Shown one piece after another: positions 10,937 through 20,966 of a stretch of 64,000 nt of DNA. The stretch comes from Pectinophora gossypiella (taxonomy: Eukaryota; Arthropoda; Insecta; Lepidoptera; Gelechiidae), in contig NC_065420.1 in assembly GCF_024362695.1 (NCBI RefSeq), positions 2,760,501 through 2,824,500 of the forward strand, in the 5' to 3' direction. Under the pieces are notes generated by a model that searched no databases, had not been told where the DNA came from, and worked only from the letters and a program-made list of their open reading frames with translations. Position 1 is the stretch's first letter. The number at the start of each line of letters is the position of its first letter. The position numbers were made by a program, and so were the translations under genes.

Positions 10937-11260
10937 ACATACATACATAAACAGCCTATATACGGCCCACTGCTTGGGCACAGGCCTCCCCTAAATCAAC
11001 TAGAGGGGGTATGGAGCATATTCCACCACGCTGCTCCAATGCGGGCTAATAGCTAATAGCCGGGACCAACGGCTCAACGTGCCCTCCGAAGGACGGAATC
11101 ATCTTACTTTTCTGGACAATCAGGTGGTTCAAGCCTGAAAAGTCCTTACCAAACAAAGGACAGTCTCACAAAGTGATTTCGACAGTGTCCCCATCGGACC
11201 ACCCGGACCTCCAGATCGTGAGCCTAACGCTCTAACCACTAGACCACGGAAGCTGTTGGC
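10937..11260 (-). mobile_element. SINE family B, full length, with 15-bp TSD
   Basis: The TSD TGAGGAAACCCACAT stands at 10922-10936 and 11261-11275. On the minus strand a tRNA-like head (CCGTGGTCTAGTGGTTAGAG) is followed by the family body and the 3' end CAGTGGGCCGTATATAGGCT with ATGT repeats. It is inserted into a family C SINE whose remainder continues to 11460. Confidence 0.88.
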
Positions 11261-11460
11261 TGAGGAAACCCACATTACCGAGAAATGCATTTTTGGAGGT
11301 ATGTCACCTAACCTGTATTGGGCTGGCTTTCCCTTCGCGGATTGTAAGGTCCGACAGGCAGTTGTTGCTATAAAAAACCGGACCTGTCAAATCTTCAGGT
11401 TAGGTAAGCGGACCCCTTGAATATGAATATGAAAACGGGATAATGTTAGCGAGATGATGA
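11261..11460 (+). mobile_element. SINE family C remainder
   Basis: GAAATGCATTTTTGGAGGTA, CACCTAACCTGTATTGGGCT and GTTAGGTAAGCGGACCCCTT. It is split by the family B insertion to its left. Confidence 0.75.
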
Positions 11461-11609
11461 TCTGCAGCTAGTTATATGTAGGTCGTAGACGGCTTTAAGG
11501 CTCACCAACATCACCAACACCACGTTGGTCTAATGGTCTAGAAAGGTAGGTGAGGTGTTGGCCTACCCACTAGTACTACTACTTAGTTACCTCTGACTCC
11601 CCCAATTTA

Positions 11610-11758
11610 AGATATAAAACACATAATAACGGGTTCTTACCCCATTTAAATCTGGAATATGAGACTCCCGATATTTCGACACTGTTGCAAGTGCCATGAA
11701 AATGAAATGTGCATTTAATTATGACAATAACCGCGTAAACTTAAAACAATGTACTTAT
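11610..11758. mobile_element. MITE family M
   Basis: AAACACATAATAACGGGTTC ... AATATGAGACTCCCGATATT ... ATAACCGCGTAAACTTAAAA, shared with 15465-15550, 53515-53582 and 61580-61755. Confidence 0.65.
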
Positions 11759-12100
11759 TTAAGATATAGTTATACTTGGAGGCTTGTTGTATAAATTGAA
11801 TTAATTATTATTTGTACACATACACATGTATTTGGATACATATAATATATGTATCTACAAATAATATTTTTTATAATATATATTTTTTTGTTATATATAT
11901 ATATATATATATATTTTATATATATTATTCTTACGTATATTAACTACAATGTAACTGTCTTGTATATAGCATAAATAAACATTTTTAATTGAAAAAGAAA
12001 CCTTGTAGCATTAAGCTACGCAAATATTAAACATTTTTTAAGTATTTATTTAAATATAGTAAAGTATTTTTAACGGGACGATGCGTGATTAAATATTAAA
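11759..12100. repeat. AT-rich stretch with (TA)n
   Basis: It contains a run of about 22 alternating TA bases at 11897-11920 and further TATATA blocks. No gene seen. Confidence 0.8.
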
Positions 12101-12109
12101 TAAAATATT

Positions 12110-12195
12110 ACACACATACATAAATAAACTCACGCCTATTTCCCACCGAGGTAAGCAGAGATTATTGAATTCCATTTGCTTCGATCCTGACATAC
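12110..12195 (-). mobile_element. LINE family D 3' end
   Basis: ACATAAATAAACTCACGCCT ... GCTTCGATCCTGACATAC, the reverse of the end attached to coding sequence at 62010-62350. Confidence 0.65.
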
Positions 12196-12239
12196 TTCTT
12201 TATTTATTTAATAAAATATTATATAGTAAAAAAACGATT

Positions 12240-12295
12240 ACATACTTACATACATAAACTCACGCCTATTTCCAACCGTGGTAAGCAGAGAGAAT
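12240..12295 (-). mobile_element. LINE family D 3' end, shorter copy
   Basis: TACATACATAAACTCACGCC ... GTGGTAAGCAGAGA. Confidence 0.6.
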
Positions 12296-12591
12296 AGAAA
12301 ACCGTTTAAATTGTATAAGTGCATAAATCTTTAAAAGTCGCCTTTTTGGCAACAAAATGGTTAACTATAAACTAAAACGAGAATAGATTAGATTACATCT
12401 TACTCTCAAATAAGTGCTTCAAAATCTGATTTAAATTAAGGAAGTCATCAATTTGTGGACCTAATGAGTTCTTCATTTAGCGTTGATGTAGTAAGTCTAG
12501 ATTTTCCAGTTTTTGTCTCTACTGTAAGGTTATGTAATATTATATTATGTTGTCGTTAGTGCATTAAGATTTTTAGTAAAAAGTGACTAAT
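12296..12591. other. No recognised feature
   Basis: AT-rich spacer. Confidence 0.4.
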
Positions 12592-12606
12592 ATTAAACAG
12601 AACGAC

Positions 12607-12893
12607 GAGCTCGGTGGCGCAGCGGTTAACGCGCTCGGTCTGCGATTGTTGAAGTTAAGCCACTTTCGCAAAGGCCGGTCATAGGATGGGTGACCACAAA
12701 AAAAAGTTTTCATCTCGAGCTTCTCCGTGCTTCGGAAGGCACGTTAAGCCGTTGGTCCCGGCTGCATTAGCAGTCGTTAATAACCACCAATCCGCACTGG
12801 GCCCGCGTGGTGGTTTAAGGCCCGATCTCCCTATCCATCCATAGGGAAGGCCCGTGCTCCAGCAGTGGGGACGTTAATGGGCTGATGATGATG
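12607..12893 (+). mobile_element. Chimeric tRNA/5S-rRNA SINE, full length, 15-bp TSD
   Basis: The TSD ATTAAACAGAACGAC flanks it exactly (12592-12606 and 12894-12908). The head GAGCTCGGTGGCGCAGCGGT is tRNA-like (A box). Next come GAAGTTAAGC and GGATGGGTGACC, both exact pieces of the 5S rRNA internal region, at about 12651 and 12685. A body and the LINE-like end CCAGCAGTGGGGACGTTAAT with GATGATGATG follow. A second full copy is at 36275-36567 and a truncated one at 27382-27598. Confidence 0.9.
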
Positions 12894-12908
12894 ATTAAAC
12901 AGAACGAC

Positions 12909-13067
12909 CAGGGGGTTTAAAATGGCCACATCGAAGCAATTCATCTAAGAATACAATATTGCTATTTGACATTTGTTTGCATTGCGCACTTACTTTTATA
13001 ATTATGCTCAATTGTCAAAATGCAATATTGCTTTCTTAGATGAATTGCTTCGATATGGCCCGGCCAA
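12909..13067. mobile_element. MITE family F
   Basis: The arms GGCCACATCGAAGCAATTCA and TGAATTGCTTCGATATGGCC are inverted copies. Between them CAATATTGC and TTTGACATTTG motifs are also inverted. The left end begins AGGGGGTTTAAAA. Confidence 0.8.
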
Positions 13068-13125
13068 GTAGTTAATGCCATCTGTGGCAAATCTACAATA
13101 AGTCACGTCAAAAAACAAAAAAAGG
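13068..13125 (+). mobile_element. Retroposon family I 3' end
   Basis: CCAAGTAGTTAATGCCATCT, then AATAAGTCACGTC and an A-rich tail. Confidence 0.6.
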
Positions 13126-13154
13126 CCTTTTTATCCCCCTGTTCAGGACAATTA

Positions 13155-14128
13155 TCTATCTAAATATATAAAAGGAGAAACTTGCGTCACGTGTCGCATT
13201 ATAACAGGCTGTCTGAAACCAACACCGGTTCATATGCTGTACCCTCTTGCCGGAATAGCACCCCCTGAAATCCGACGGGAGGTTGCTGGCGCTGTAGAAC
13301 GGACAAAAATGATAAAGGACAGCCGCCATCCGATGCATGGTGACATTTCGGTGCCTCAAAGGCTTAAAAGTCGTCACAGCTTCCTTAAAGAGGTGGCTCC
13401 ATTGGATTCCGACCCTAGCCAAGCCCGCTTAAATCTTTGGCGGCGGAAGTGTTCTCCCACCCCTTTTATCGCGCCATCGGAGGGTCTCCCGCCTGGAAGT
13501 AATCTAGCGTGGCCCACATGGAAGTCTTTAAATAGGCTCCGGACACAGGTTGGCCGCTGCAAGGATAATCTCTGCAGGTGAGGAGGTTGCGATGATTGCG
13601 AGTGTGGAGTATCACCACAAACTATGGCTCACCTTTTGTGCTGTCCTAAGTGCCCTAACACCTGCACTATTAAAGACCTGTACGAAGCCACTGACAATGC
13701 CGTAAGCGTGGCCAATTATTGGTCAGCAAAAATTTAGTTTCGATCGTCATCGACTCGCAAAGAAGAAAGGAGAAACTGACTGACTGACATATCAACGCAC
13801 AGCCTAAACGGCTAAACGTAGGCACTTGAAATTTGGAAGGGACGTAGCTTAGGTACCGTAGAGGTGCACTAAAAAAGGAATTCCTGAAATTCCCACGGGG
13901 ACGGGAATTAGCGGGAAAATCCTTTTGTATGAAAAATCTAAACCGCTTAAGTTAGACGCTTGAAATTTGGGATGCAGGTACCTTAGTAAACTTAAAGCTT
14001 AGTTGCAACAGGATATTGCAAAATTCCCACGGGAACGGGAGGTAGCGGGAAAAAACATTTGTATGAAAAAATCTAAACCGCGTAATATAGATACACGCCA
14101 CGTGGACGAAGTCGCGGGCAAAAGCTAG
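13155..14128 (+). mobile_element. Helitron-like element, split by a LINE
   Basis: It begins TCTATCTAAATATATAAAAG after an A and ends CGCGGGCAAAAGCTAG before a T. This fits Helitron rules (5' TC, 3' CTAG, insertion between A and T). The body has two rows of the repeated AATTCCCACGGG-ACGGGA and TTTGTATGAAAAA blocks. No Rep/helicase is present, so it is non-autonomous. A 583-bp LINE piece interrupts it. Confidence 0.75.
13183..13765 (+). pseudogene. LINE ORF2 C-terminal fragment with 12-bp TSD
   Basis: The TSD AAAGGAGAAACT stands at 13171-13182 and 13766-13777. The frame reads MLYPLAGIAPPEIRREVAGA, RHPMHGDISVPQRLKSRHSF, then across one in-frame TGA (about 13579) the zinc-knuckle-like tail CDDCECG...QTMAHLLCCPKCPNTC and VANYW. 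This is the typical end of a Jockey-group reverse transcriptase. It is 5'-truncated and inactive. Confidence 0.85.
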
Positions 14129-14360
14129 TTGATTATATTTCAATAAGATAACATTTTCACAGTCTCAAAGCGAGGTAAGAAGTAGATCTGTCAAAGTGCG
14201 TAAGCTAGTGTTGTGACGTTCATTAGAATAGTGATGTATCAGTCGATATTATCGACTGATTCTTTTCTATCTAACGCTACTGAGATTTTAAATTAGCAGT
14301 TTATTCGAGGTCTATCGATAGTTTAAAAAAAAAAACAATAATATTCTTCTAATTCTATAG
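14129..14360. other. Spacer with a perfect hairpin
   Basis: Near 14237-14261 ATCAGTCGATA / TATCGACTGAT forms a perfect inverted repeat around a short loop. Function unknown. Confidence 0.5.
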
Positions 14361-14361
14361 T

Positions 14362-14490
14362 GTTCAGATGTAAGCAAGTAGTCGTTACATGAGCCATGTC
14401 AGGGGCCTTTGGCGGCTCAATAATAACCCTGACACCAGGGTTGATGGGGTTGGTAATCCACCTCACAACCCACACGAGAGAAGAAGGTAA
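14362..14490 (+). mobile_element. SINE family A 3' fragment
   Basis: TAGTCGTTACATGAGCCATG ... CCACCTCACAACCCACACGA. Confidence 0.75.
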
Positions 14491-14795
14491 TAAAACTCTT
14501 GCGCCTTTTTACTTTTGGGAATGTTCCTACTTTGGGTACATTCCCGGGACCGGCGCATCACTGCTAATGGAACACCACACTCACACTTTCTACACGCATT
14601 TCTATACCATAACCCATTATGATGACATGGCGAATATCATAGCCATAGGCCATTACGTTTCACTTTGCCATTCATATCTTTATTAGCTACATAAGCATAA
14701 TGGTAGCTCGATTGAAAGTGCCCTTGGCTACAACCCACACGTCGTGAGTTCGGATTCAGATTGTTCACTTAGTTCATTGTAACGTGATACCTTTA
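14491..14795. other. No recognised feature
   Basis: A tRNA-like GTGAGTTCGGATTC lies at about 14747-14760, possibly the relic of a SINE head. Otherwise nothing. Confidence 0.35.
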
Positions 14796-14796
14796 C

Positions 14797-15803
14797 TTAC
14801 TCGTGACCGTACTTAGTTTTACTATGCCTACGCTCACTTTGAAGTACATAACATAAACTGCCTACATACGTCCCACTGCTGGGCACAGGCCTCCCTCAAT
14901 CAACCGGAAGGGGTATGGAGCACACTCCACCACGCTGCTCCACTGCGGGTTGGTGGAGGTGTTTTTACAGCTAATAGCCGGGACCAACGGTTTAACGTGC
15001 CCTCCGAAGTACGGAATCATCTTACTTTTTCGGACAATCAGGTGATTCAAGCCTGAAAAGTCCTTACCAAACAAAGGACAGTCTCACAAAGTGATTTCGA
15101 CAATGTCCCCATCGGGAATCGAACCCGGACCTCCAGATCGTGAGCCTAACGCTCTTACCACTAGACCACGGAGGCTGTTGCTGTTGTTGTGGAGGAGGCA
15201 CTTTGAAGTAATCTAATATAAACACAGCATCACGCCTGTATCCCTAGTAGACAGTGGTGTATAGATACACATTCCTCGCCAGCTATGTTTAGGTAAGCGG
15301 TGCCAATCCGATGTATCCTCCAGGAAATCATCCTAGATTGTTTCCTATTTTTAGCGGACACAAAATTAACCTAATTTTAGTTTAAACTAGTGTCGTTCTT
15401 CACTTGCTATAAGTGCTAAAAAGAGATAGAGCTATTTATATTCCACAGCAACAGTGTCGAAATATCGGGAGTCTCATATCCCTGCTTTAAACGCGGTAAG
15501 AACTTGCTATTATGTGTTTTAATTATGATAATAACCGCGCAAACTTAAAACAATGTATAATTATATTCTGTCATTTAAGTTCGTCTTCTTTGCGAGTCGA
15601 TGGCGATCGATATTAAATTTTTGCTGACTAGTGAATTTAAGTTGATGATTTCCCGGAGGATACATCAGATTGGCACCGCTTAAACATAGCTGGCGAGGAA
15701 TGTGTATCTATACACCACTGTCTACCCCTTCAGGGATACAGGCGTGATGCTGTGTTTATGTTAGATTACTTCAAAGTGAGCGTAGGCATAGTAAAACTAA
15801 GTA
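14797..15803. mobile_element. Foldback pair of SINE Q tails, interrupted by SINE B and MITE M
   Basis: The left arm (14797-14846 plus 15199-15330) and the right arm (15650-15803) are inverted copies: TATGCCTACGCTCACTTTGA, ATCACGCCTGTATCCCT and CGCCAGCTATGTTTA each occur in both directions. The centre holds a MITE M block at 15465-15550. Confidence 0.75.
14847..15198 (-). mobile_element. SINE family B, full length, 12-bp TSD
   Basis: The TSD CACTTTGAAGTA stands at 14835-14846 and 15199-15210. On the minus strand the head GGCTCACGATCTGGAGGTCC with B box GGGTTCGATTCCC is complete. The 3' end is GTGGGACGTATGTAGGCAG with ATG-rich tail. Confidence 0.9.
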
Positions 15804-15942
15804 CGGTCACGAGTACTAATAATACACTTTGCAACCATGCCACATTAACTTTTCTGATAAATTAAACCATAAGCCTCATTAAATGTCAAATATGATAGTG
15901 CGACAGGGTCCTAAAGTGGGTACATGATATTGCTCATGACTG
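15804..15942. mobile_element. MITE family G (mariner-type)
   Basis: Ends CGGTCACGAG ... CTCATGACTG, flanked by TA on both sides (15802-15803, 15943-15944). Confidence 0.85.
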
Positions 15943-15944
15943 TA

Positions 15945-16317
15945 CTTATAGTCAGTTATGATAGATGCTACATTACCTAAGTTAGAGGCATCCTTTCACT
16001 CGACTCGGGCGCTGGCGACTGACCCCAAACTACGTAAATAGACGGCAAGTTATACACTTTTGCTGCTTGTTAATAAATTCTTGTGTTTATTGTAACTTTG
16101 CGAGGTGCAAATGGAATATACATTAGGCATTCTCGGTAGGTATAATGTAAATTTTCCCGCGAAGATACTTAGGCACTTAAGAGGAGTTAGATAGGGCAAG
16201 CCTTAGGGACTGTAACCTGGAACCTGACAGAGGGCAGCAGTTTCTTTCAGTTCTAGTAGTTGGCGTTGAAATAGATTACTCTGGGCGCCATCACACTCGC
16301 GTTAGATAAAAATTAGC
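15945..16317. other. No recognised feature
   Basis: Nothing coding or repeated recognised. Confidence 0.4.
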
Positions 16318-16360
16318 ATGGAGAACTATACACCGACAAGAGCGTGGCTCTTAATGATGA
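16318..16360 (+). mobile_element. LINE 3' end fragment
   Basis: ACACCGACAAGAGCGTGGCT with GATGATAC tail; it is the same terminus as at 5270-5300. Confidence 0.6.
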
Positions 16361-16768
16361 TACTTTTAAGAGCGGAATTTTTCCGTTATCAGGTTTTATT
16401 TTTCAAACACAAACCTATCAAATCTTGGTCAATCGAGATTAAAAGTGAAGACACATCCACGTGCATATAGTGAACTACTTTGTAATCTAGCATTAATTAC
16501 AAAACTGATTAAAATTTAAAAGCTACCGAATCAATTTTGATGAAACTTTCACTGTTACGTAATTTAGGGTCACCAAAGCAATATATCTAATAGTTTATAC
16601 TTTATCTCGATCAGTTAAATTGAGGATATACGAGTACCCAAGTACTGGTGTATCATAATAATTATAAATGATCTTGGTACAGTCGATCGACGGTAGCTGA
16701 TTATCAAATGAAAAAAAATATGATAAATTAAAGTAACTAACTTATATTTCTTTTTCATTTCACTCACA
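16361..16768. other. No recognised feature
   Basis: AT-rich spacer. Confidence 0.4.
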
Positions 16769-16769
16769 A

Positions 16770-16992
16770 CACTTTGTGATCGCTAGTTTGGTTAGGACAT
16801 TGCAGGCTGATCACCTGATTGTTCAAAAGCAAGATGATCCGTCCTTCGGAAGGCCGTTGGTCCCGGTTACTACTTACTGTTGTAAGTAAGTAGTCGTTAC
16901 ATGAGCCATGTCAGAGGCCTTTGGCGGCTCAGTAGTAACCCTGACATCAGGGTTGATGTTGCTGGTCATCCACCTTACAACCCACACGATAG
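16770..16992 (+). mobile_element. SINE family A, head missing
   Basis: TAGTTTGGTTAGGACATTGC, GGCTGATCACCTGATTGTTC, TTACATGAGCCATGTCAGAG and ACAACCCACACGATAGAAG. Confidence 0.8.
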
Positions 16993-17210
16993 AAGATTGG
17001 ATACCTAACCTGATACTTAGCCTGCCATAATAACATGACCCCTGTTTTATTTCAATAAAGCCATTAATCTACTGTTTCCTAACATCCAGTATTGGGAACA
17101 AGTGAGAGGTCAGCACAAGACGGTTTTACTTCGAAATAGAAGGGCTATGACGATCACTTTAGAATGGCGTGCAAGCTTCGATCGTTTGACACTTTGTTAA
17201 GGCGATGACG
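16993..17210. other. No recognised feature
   Basis: Nothing supported. Confidence 0.4.
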
Positions 17211-17214
17211 TTAT

Positions 17215-18078
17215 ACTAAAATCAAATGCTCGCTGCCCGCGATGCAATAAAACGTGGAAGCAGGACGCCGATTGATGCGCTCTCTGTTGCACTTACGAGG
17301 CTTACGGGCGACCATAGTGACGTACCACTGTTGTGTCGATAGTAATAACATGAAAAGGAAAGATTGCACCCCACACGTCCATCCCGGTTCTCTATTTTTA
17401 CGCATTAATTTTTATGTAATAATTTACCATGGCATAATGTTACTTGTCCTATTATTAGTTACGCATAGTATTAATTTGTCATAACTTTTTAAGCATAATT
17501 TTGAAACTCATAACTACTTTAAGCATAATAATTAATGACAATAATGATATATAAGCATAATTATTATAAGCATAAAAACTATACTCCGAATAAGAAAAGT
17601 TTTGGCACAACTTTGAACATTTCCGAAATTTACTTTTTCTTTGGCTGCATTTGGTTCATGATTGTGACTTTTTATATTTTTTGACTCTGTTTCATGCTGT
17701 TGGTCATCATTCAGCATACTTTTCGTGTGTAAGATAAGCATGCTGGCGGCCCTTGGGCCACCCCCGCCGGACCCTAACCTACTGTTATGCCTTTTAAAAA
17801 TTATGACAAAACACTATTATTCTAAAAAAGAATTATGCATTTATATGCGATTCAAATTTATACCAACAAATATTAGTCCAAAAATAAGTTATACCTAACA
17901 AACCAGTATTCTTAGATGTCATTATGAGAAAGTACTATTATGCTTAAAAACGTTATGCGAAAAGGATTATGATAATTAAAATTATGACAAAACCATTTAT
18001 GCATTTTAAAAGAATGCCGTCCATCCCTAGCGCACCGATGACTTAAGGCACCGCGGGCAGCGAGCGTTTGATTTTAGT
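17215..18078. mobile_element. 864-bp TIR element, family L, with TTAT duplication
   Basis: The ends ACTAAAATCAAATGCTCGCT and (reverse complement of the right) ACTAAAATCAAACGCTCGCT match over about 27 bases, flanked by TTAT (17211-17214 and 18079-18082). The interior is non-coding, with many TAAGCATAA / TTATGC short palindromes and a GC-rich GGCGGCCCTTGGGCCACC block. Internal pieces recur at 7490-7690 and, inverted, at 19885-20490. No transposase, so non-autonomous. Confidence 0.82.
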
Positions 18079-18124
18079 TTATAGTTGAATAAAATATTCT
18101 TAACAATTTAAAATTTTAATTACG

Positions 18125-18212
18125 TCATAGAATAAGGTATGATACAACGTCGTATCGCGTCGTTAAGCGTCTGAGCTAGGTTTAACTCGACCCCTCTAGA
18201 ACCGGCAACAGC
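18125..18212 (+). mobile_element. Retroposon family H fragment
   Basis: GAATAAGGTATGATACAACG and TCTGAGCTAGGTTTAACTCG. Confidence 0.5.
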
Positions 18213-18307
18213 AACACATCTTTTAAATCAATTAAGTATATTAGAAGTTATTTAATAACTAGAGGAATACATTTAATACCACACATTTTTACCATTTAGG
18301 TAATCAT

Positions 18308-18455
18308 TAATCTTATCTTCTATCGTGTGGGTTTTGAGGTGAATTACCAAACGTCATCAACCCTGGTGTCAGGGTTGGTATTGAGCCGCCAAAGGCCCCT
18401 GACATGACTCATGTAACGACTACGTACTTACATCGGTAAATAGTAACCGGGACCA
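18308..18455 (-). mobile_element. SINE family A 3' part
   Basis: TCGTGTGGGTTTTGAGGTGA ... TTGAGCCGCCAAAGGCCCCT in reverse. Confidence 0.8.
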
Positions 18456-19250
18456 ACGGGATCTTATAATGAGCTTTTTACACAAAATAAGCTACACATG
18501 AGCTTTAAATTTATTTTCTGACAAATTCAAAATATCATCTGGTATTTTATTGTAAAAACGTATTAAACGTATAGAAAGCGACTTAGTTGTTTTGGTACTT
18601 CTGTTACGCGGCTACGACAAACCTGATCAAATTCCCTGTAAAGTATCTAATAAACTTACTTCGCCTTAACCCAATATTAAATTGCATTAAGCCGAGATAC
18701 ACCGACTATCATCACTTGTTACATAACCCCAATCTTTCTGCCGGAATGCAGTTCGTAACATATCGAAACATCTGTTCTATCAAACTTATCAAAAATACCA
18801 ACTCAACTTTACACTTACTAAACTACACTTACATGCTATTGCAGCTTGCCAGTCTTCATTTTGAAGCGCAAAGATAAGTTTGCAAAGACGAGTGTAATGC
18901 CCATTTTGTTTTGCCGTCGAAAAGGTTCATTTCGCATAGTTTGCTAGTGAAAAGTTTCATGTTTGAAGTGCAAATTAAAGTTGGTAAAAAACGATATTGA
19001 TTGGATTGATGAGTAATACAAGAAATTCCAATATTATGTGATTTCGTGTGAATTCGTATTATTTAACTTTCTTTTCAATTTATTTTATTGTGACCGTACT
19101 TATTTGAAGCCGTAGAAATGTGTCCAAATCTTCTCAAATTATCATTTTCTCTTATTTTCTTTTTTATTAGAAATATATTTTATACGCCGTACCAAAGTTT
19201 ACGCATACTATTATATTTTCTCGTTTAAAAAAGGAAAGTATTTTCTACAT
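18456..19250. other. No recognised gene; possible LINE 3' UTR
   Basis: 18480-18880 is AT-rich and low in stop codons on the plus strand for a while, but composition is not protein-like. It resembles the untranslated end of some LINEs. I cannot support more. Confidence 0.35.
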
Positions 19251-19254
19251 AAGT

Positions 19255-19880
19255 AAATTCACGCCCATTATCCCTAAATGGTGGGCAGAACTACAAGTAA
19301 TCAAAGACAACATGCATCTTTTGATAGGAAATCTAAGATTGTGCGAAGGGATCGGCCTATAGTACATAGCAATTATTCATATATCCATAATGTTACAAAG
19401 GACACAATCCCTTTGTTTCACTCCTAGCCAGCTATGTTTTAGTCCCACGTAGCAGGAGGCGTGCCTATTGCCATTAACATAAACTGCCTATATACGTCCC
19501 ACTGCTGGGCACAGGCCACCCCTCAATCAACAGGAGGGGGTATGGAGCATACTCCACCACGCTGCTCCACTGCGGGTTGGTGGAGGTGTTTTTACGGCTA
19601 ATAGCCGGGACCAACGGCTTAACGTGCCCTCCGAAGCACGGAATCATCTTACTTTTTCGGACAATCAGGTGATTCAAGCCTGAAAAGTCCTTACCAAACA
19701 AAGGACAGTCTCACAAAGTGATTTCGACAATGTCCCCATCGGGAATCGAACCCGGACCGGCCTATTGCCATTAACCGGGCTCAAATCCTGGAAACCACGT
19801 AATATCATTCATCTTTGATTCAAACCTGAATTCAAACACATAAAGTCGAATTTGTGTGGTAATGCATTTTCGGAGGGGAT
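19255..19880 (-). mobile_element. SINE family Q body split by SINE B
   Basis: TTCACGCCCATTATCCCTAA, GGACACAATCCCTTTG, CCAGCTATGTTTTAGTCCCA and, after the insertion, ACCGGGCTCAAATCCTGGAA and AACACATAAAGTCGAATTTG. The matching tRNA-like head lies at 20715-20812, separated by later insertions. Confidence 0.65.
19479..19759 (-). mobile_element. SINE family B, 5'-truncated, 16-bp TSD
   Basis: The TSD GCCTATTGCCATTAAC stands at 19463-19478 and 19760-19775. The minus-strand copy starts inside the tRNA-like head at GGTCCGGGTTCGATTCCCGA, which shows 5' truncation during target-primed reverse transcription. Confidence 0.9.
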
Positions 19881-19884
19881 TCTC

Positions 19885-20490
19885 TTAAAATGCATAAATG
19901 TTTTTGTCATAATTTAAATTATCATAATCCTTTTTGCATAACGTTTTTTAGCATAATAGTACTTTCCCATAATAATATCTAGGAATACTGGTTTGTTCGG
20001 TATAACTTATTTTTGGACTAATATTTTTTGGTATAAAATTAGGTATCCATAATTATTTTTTAGAATAATAGTGTTTTGTCATATTTTTTACAAGGCATAA
20101 CAGTAGGTTAGGGTGCGGCGGGGGTGGCCCTTGGGCCACCCCTACGCCGCCAGCATGTTTATCTTACACGCGAAAAGTATACTGAATGATGACCAACAGC
20201 ATGAAATAGTGTCAAAAAATATAAAAAGTCACAATCATGAACCAAATGCAGCAAGTTTCGAAAATGTTCAAAGTTGTGCCAAAAATTTTCTTATTCGGAG
20301 TAAAGTTTTTATGCTTATAATAATTATGCTTATATATCATTATTGTCATTAATTATTATGCTTATAGTAGTTATGAGTTTGAAAATTATGCTAAAAAAGT
20401 TATGACAAATTAATACTATGCGTAACTAATAATAGGACAAGTAACAGTATGCCATGGTAAATTATTACATACAATTTTATGAGTAAAAAT
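19885..20490. mobile_element. Internal part of TIR family L, inverted relative to 17215-18078
   Basis: GCATAATAGTACTTTCCCAT, the GGGGTGGCCCTTGGGCCACC block, and AATTATTATGCTTATAGTAG match the interior of the 864-bp element in reverse. The terminal repeats are missing at both ends. Confidence 0.75.
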
Positions 20491-20499
20491 AGAGAACCT

Positions 20500-20702
20500 T
20501 TTCGGAGGTATGTGACCTAACCTAACCTGTATTGGGGCGGTTATAACCCTCGAAAAAAAAACGCGTATATTGGGCTGGTTTTCCCTTCGCGAGTTAGAAG
20601 GTCAGACAGGCAGTCGCTTCTGTAAAAAAACCGGACTTGTCAAATCTTCCGGTTAAGTAAGCGGATCCTGTGAAAAAAGGAATAATGCTAGGGATGATGA
20701 TG
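20500..20702 (+). mobile_element. SINE family C, 3' part
   Basis: GTGACCTAACCTAACCTGTA, CGCGAGTTAGAAGGTCAGAC, GGAATAATGCTAGGGATGAT. The head is missing. Confidence 0.75.
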
Positions 20703-20714
20703 GTGAAAGTAGAA

Positions 20715-20812
20715 TTTGTAATTTAGAGTCTGAACCGGGATTAAAACCCGTGACACTATGATGTAAGTAAATCGTTCTCCGAACAGTTATCACGGACAAT
20801 CAGTCCACTGGT
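20715..20812 (-). mobile_element. SINE family Q tRNA-like head
   Basis: On the minus strand it reads GTTCGGAGAACGATTTACTT and GTGTCACGGGTTTTAATCCC; the B box is diverged. It is the head of the body at 19255-19880. Confidence 0.6.
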
Positions 20813-20966
20813 CAGTAAATGACGCCTACTCAAAGTCGAGACAATGCGCTCGCGTACCAAATTATGTAAATTATTGTTTATAACCGGTAGGTCGCGTCGT
20901 GTCGCTTAGAAATCGGTCACATGCTACACACAGACGAAAAGAATCGCATGCCCATTTGGGTAATGA

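Noticed and set aside
12651..12700. A 5S rRNA gene
   Set aside because: Only two short internal blocks match, in three copies all within TSD-flanked SINEs. The 5S ends are absent.
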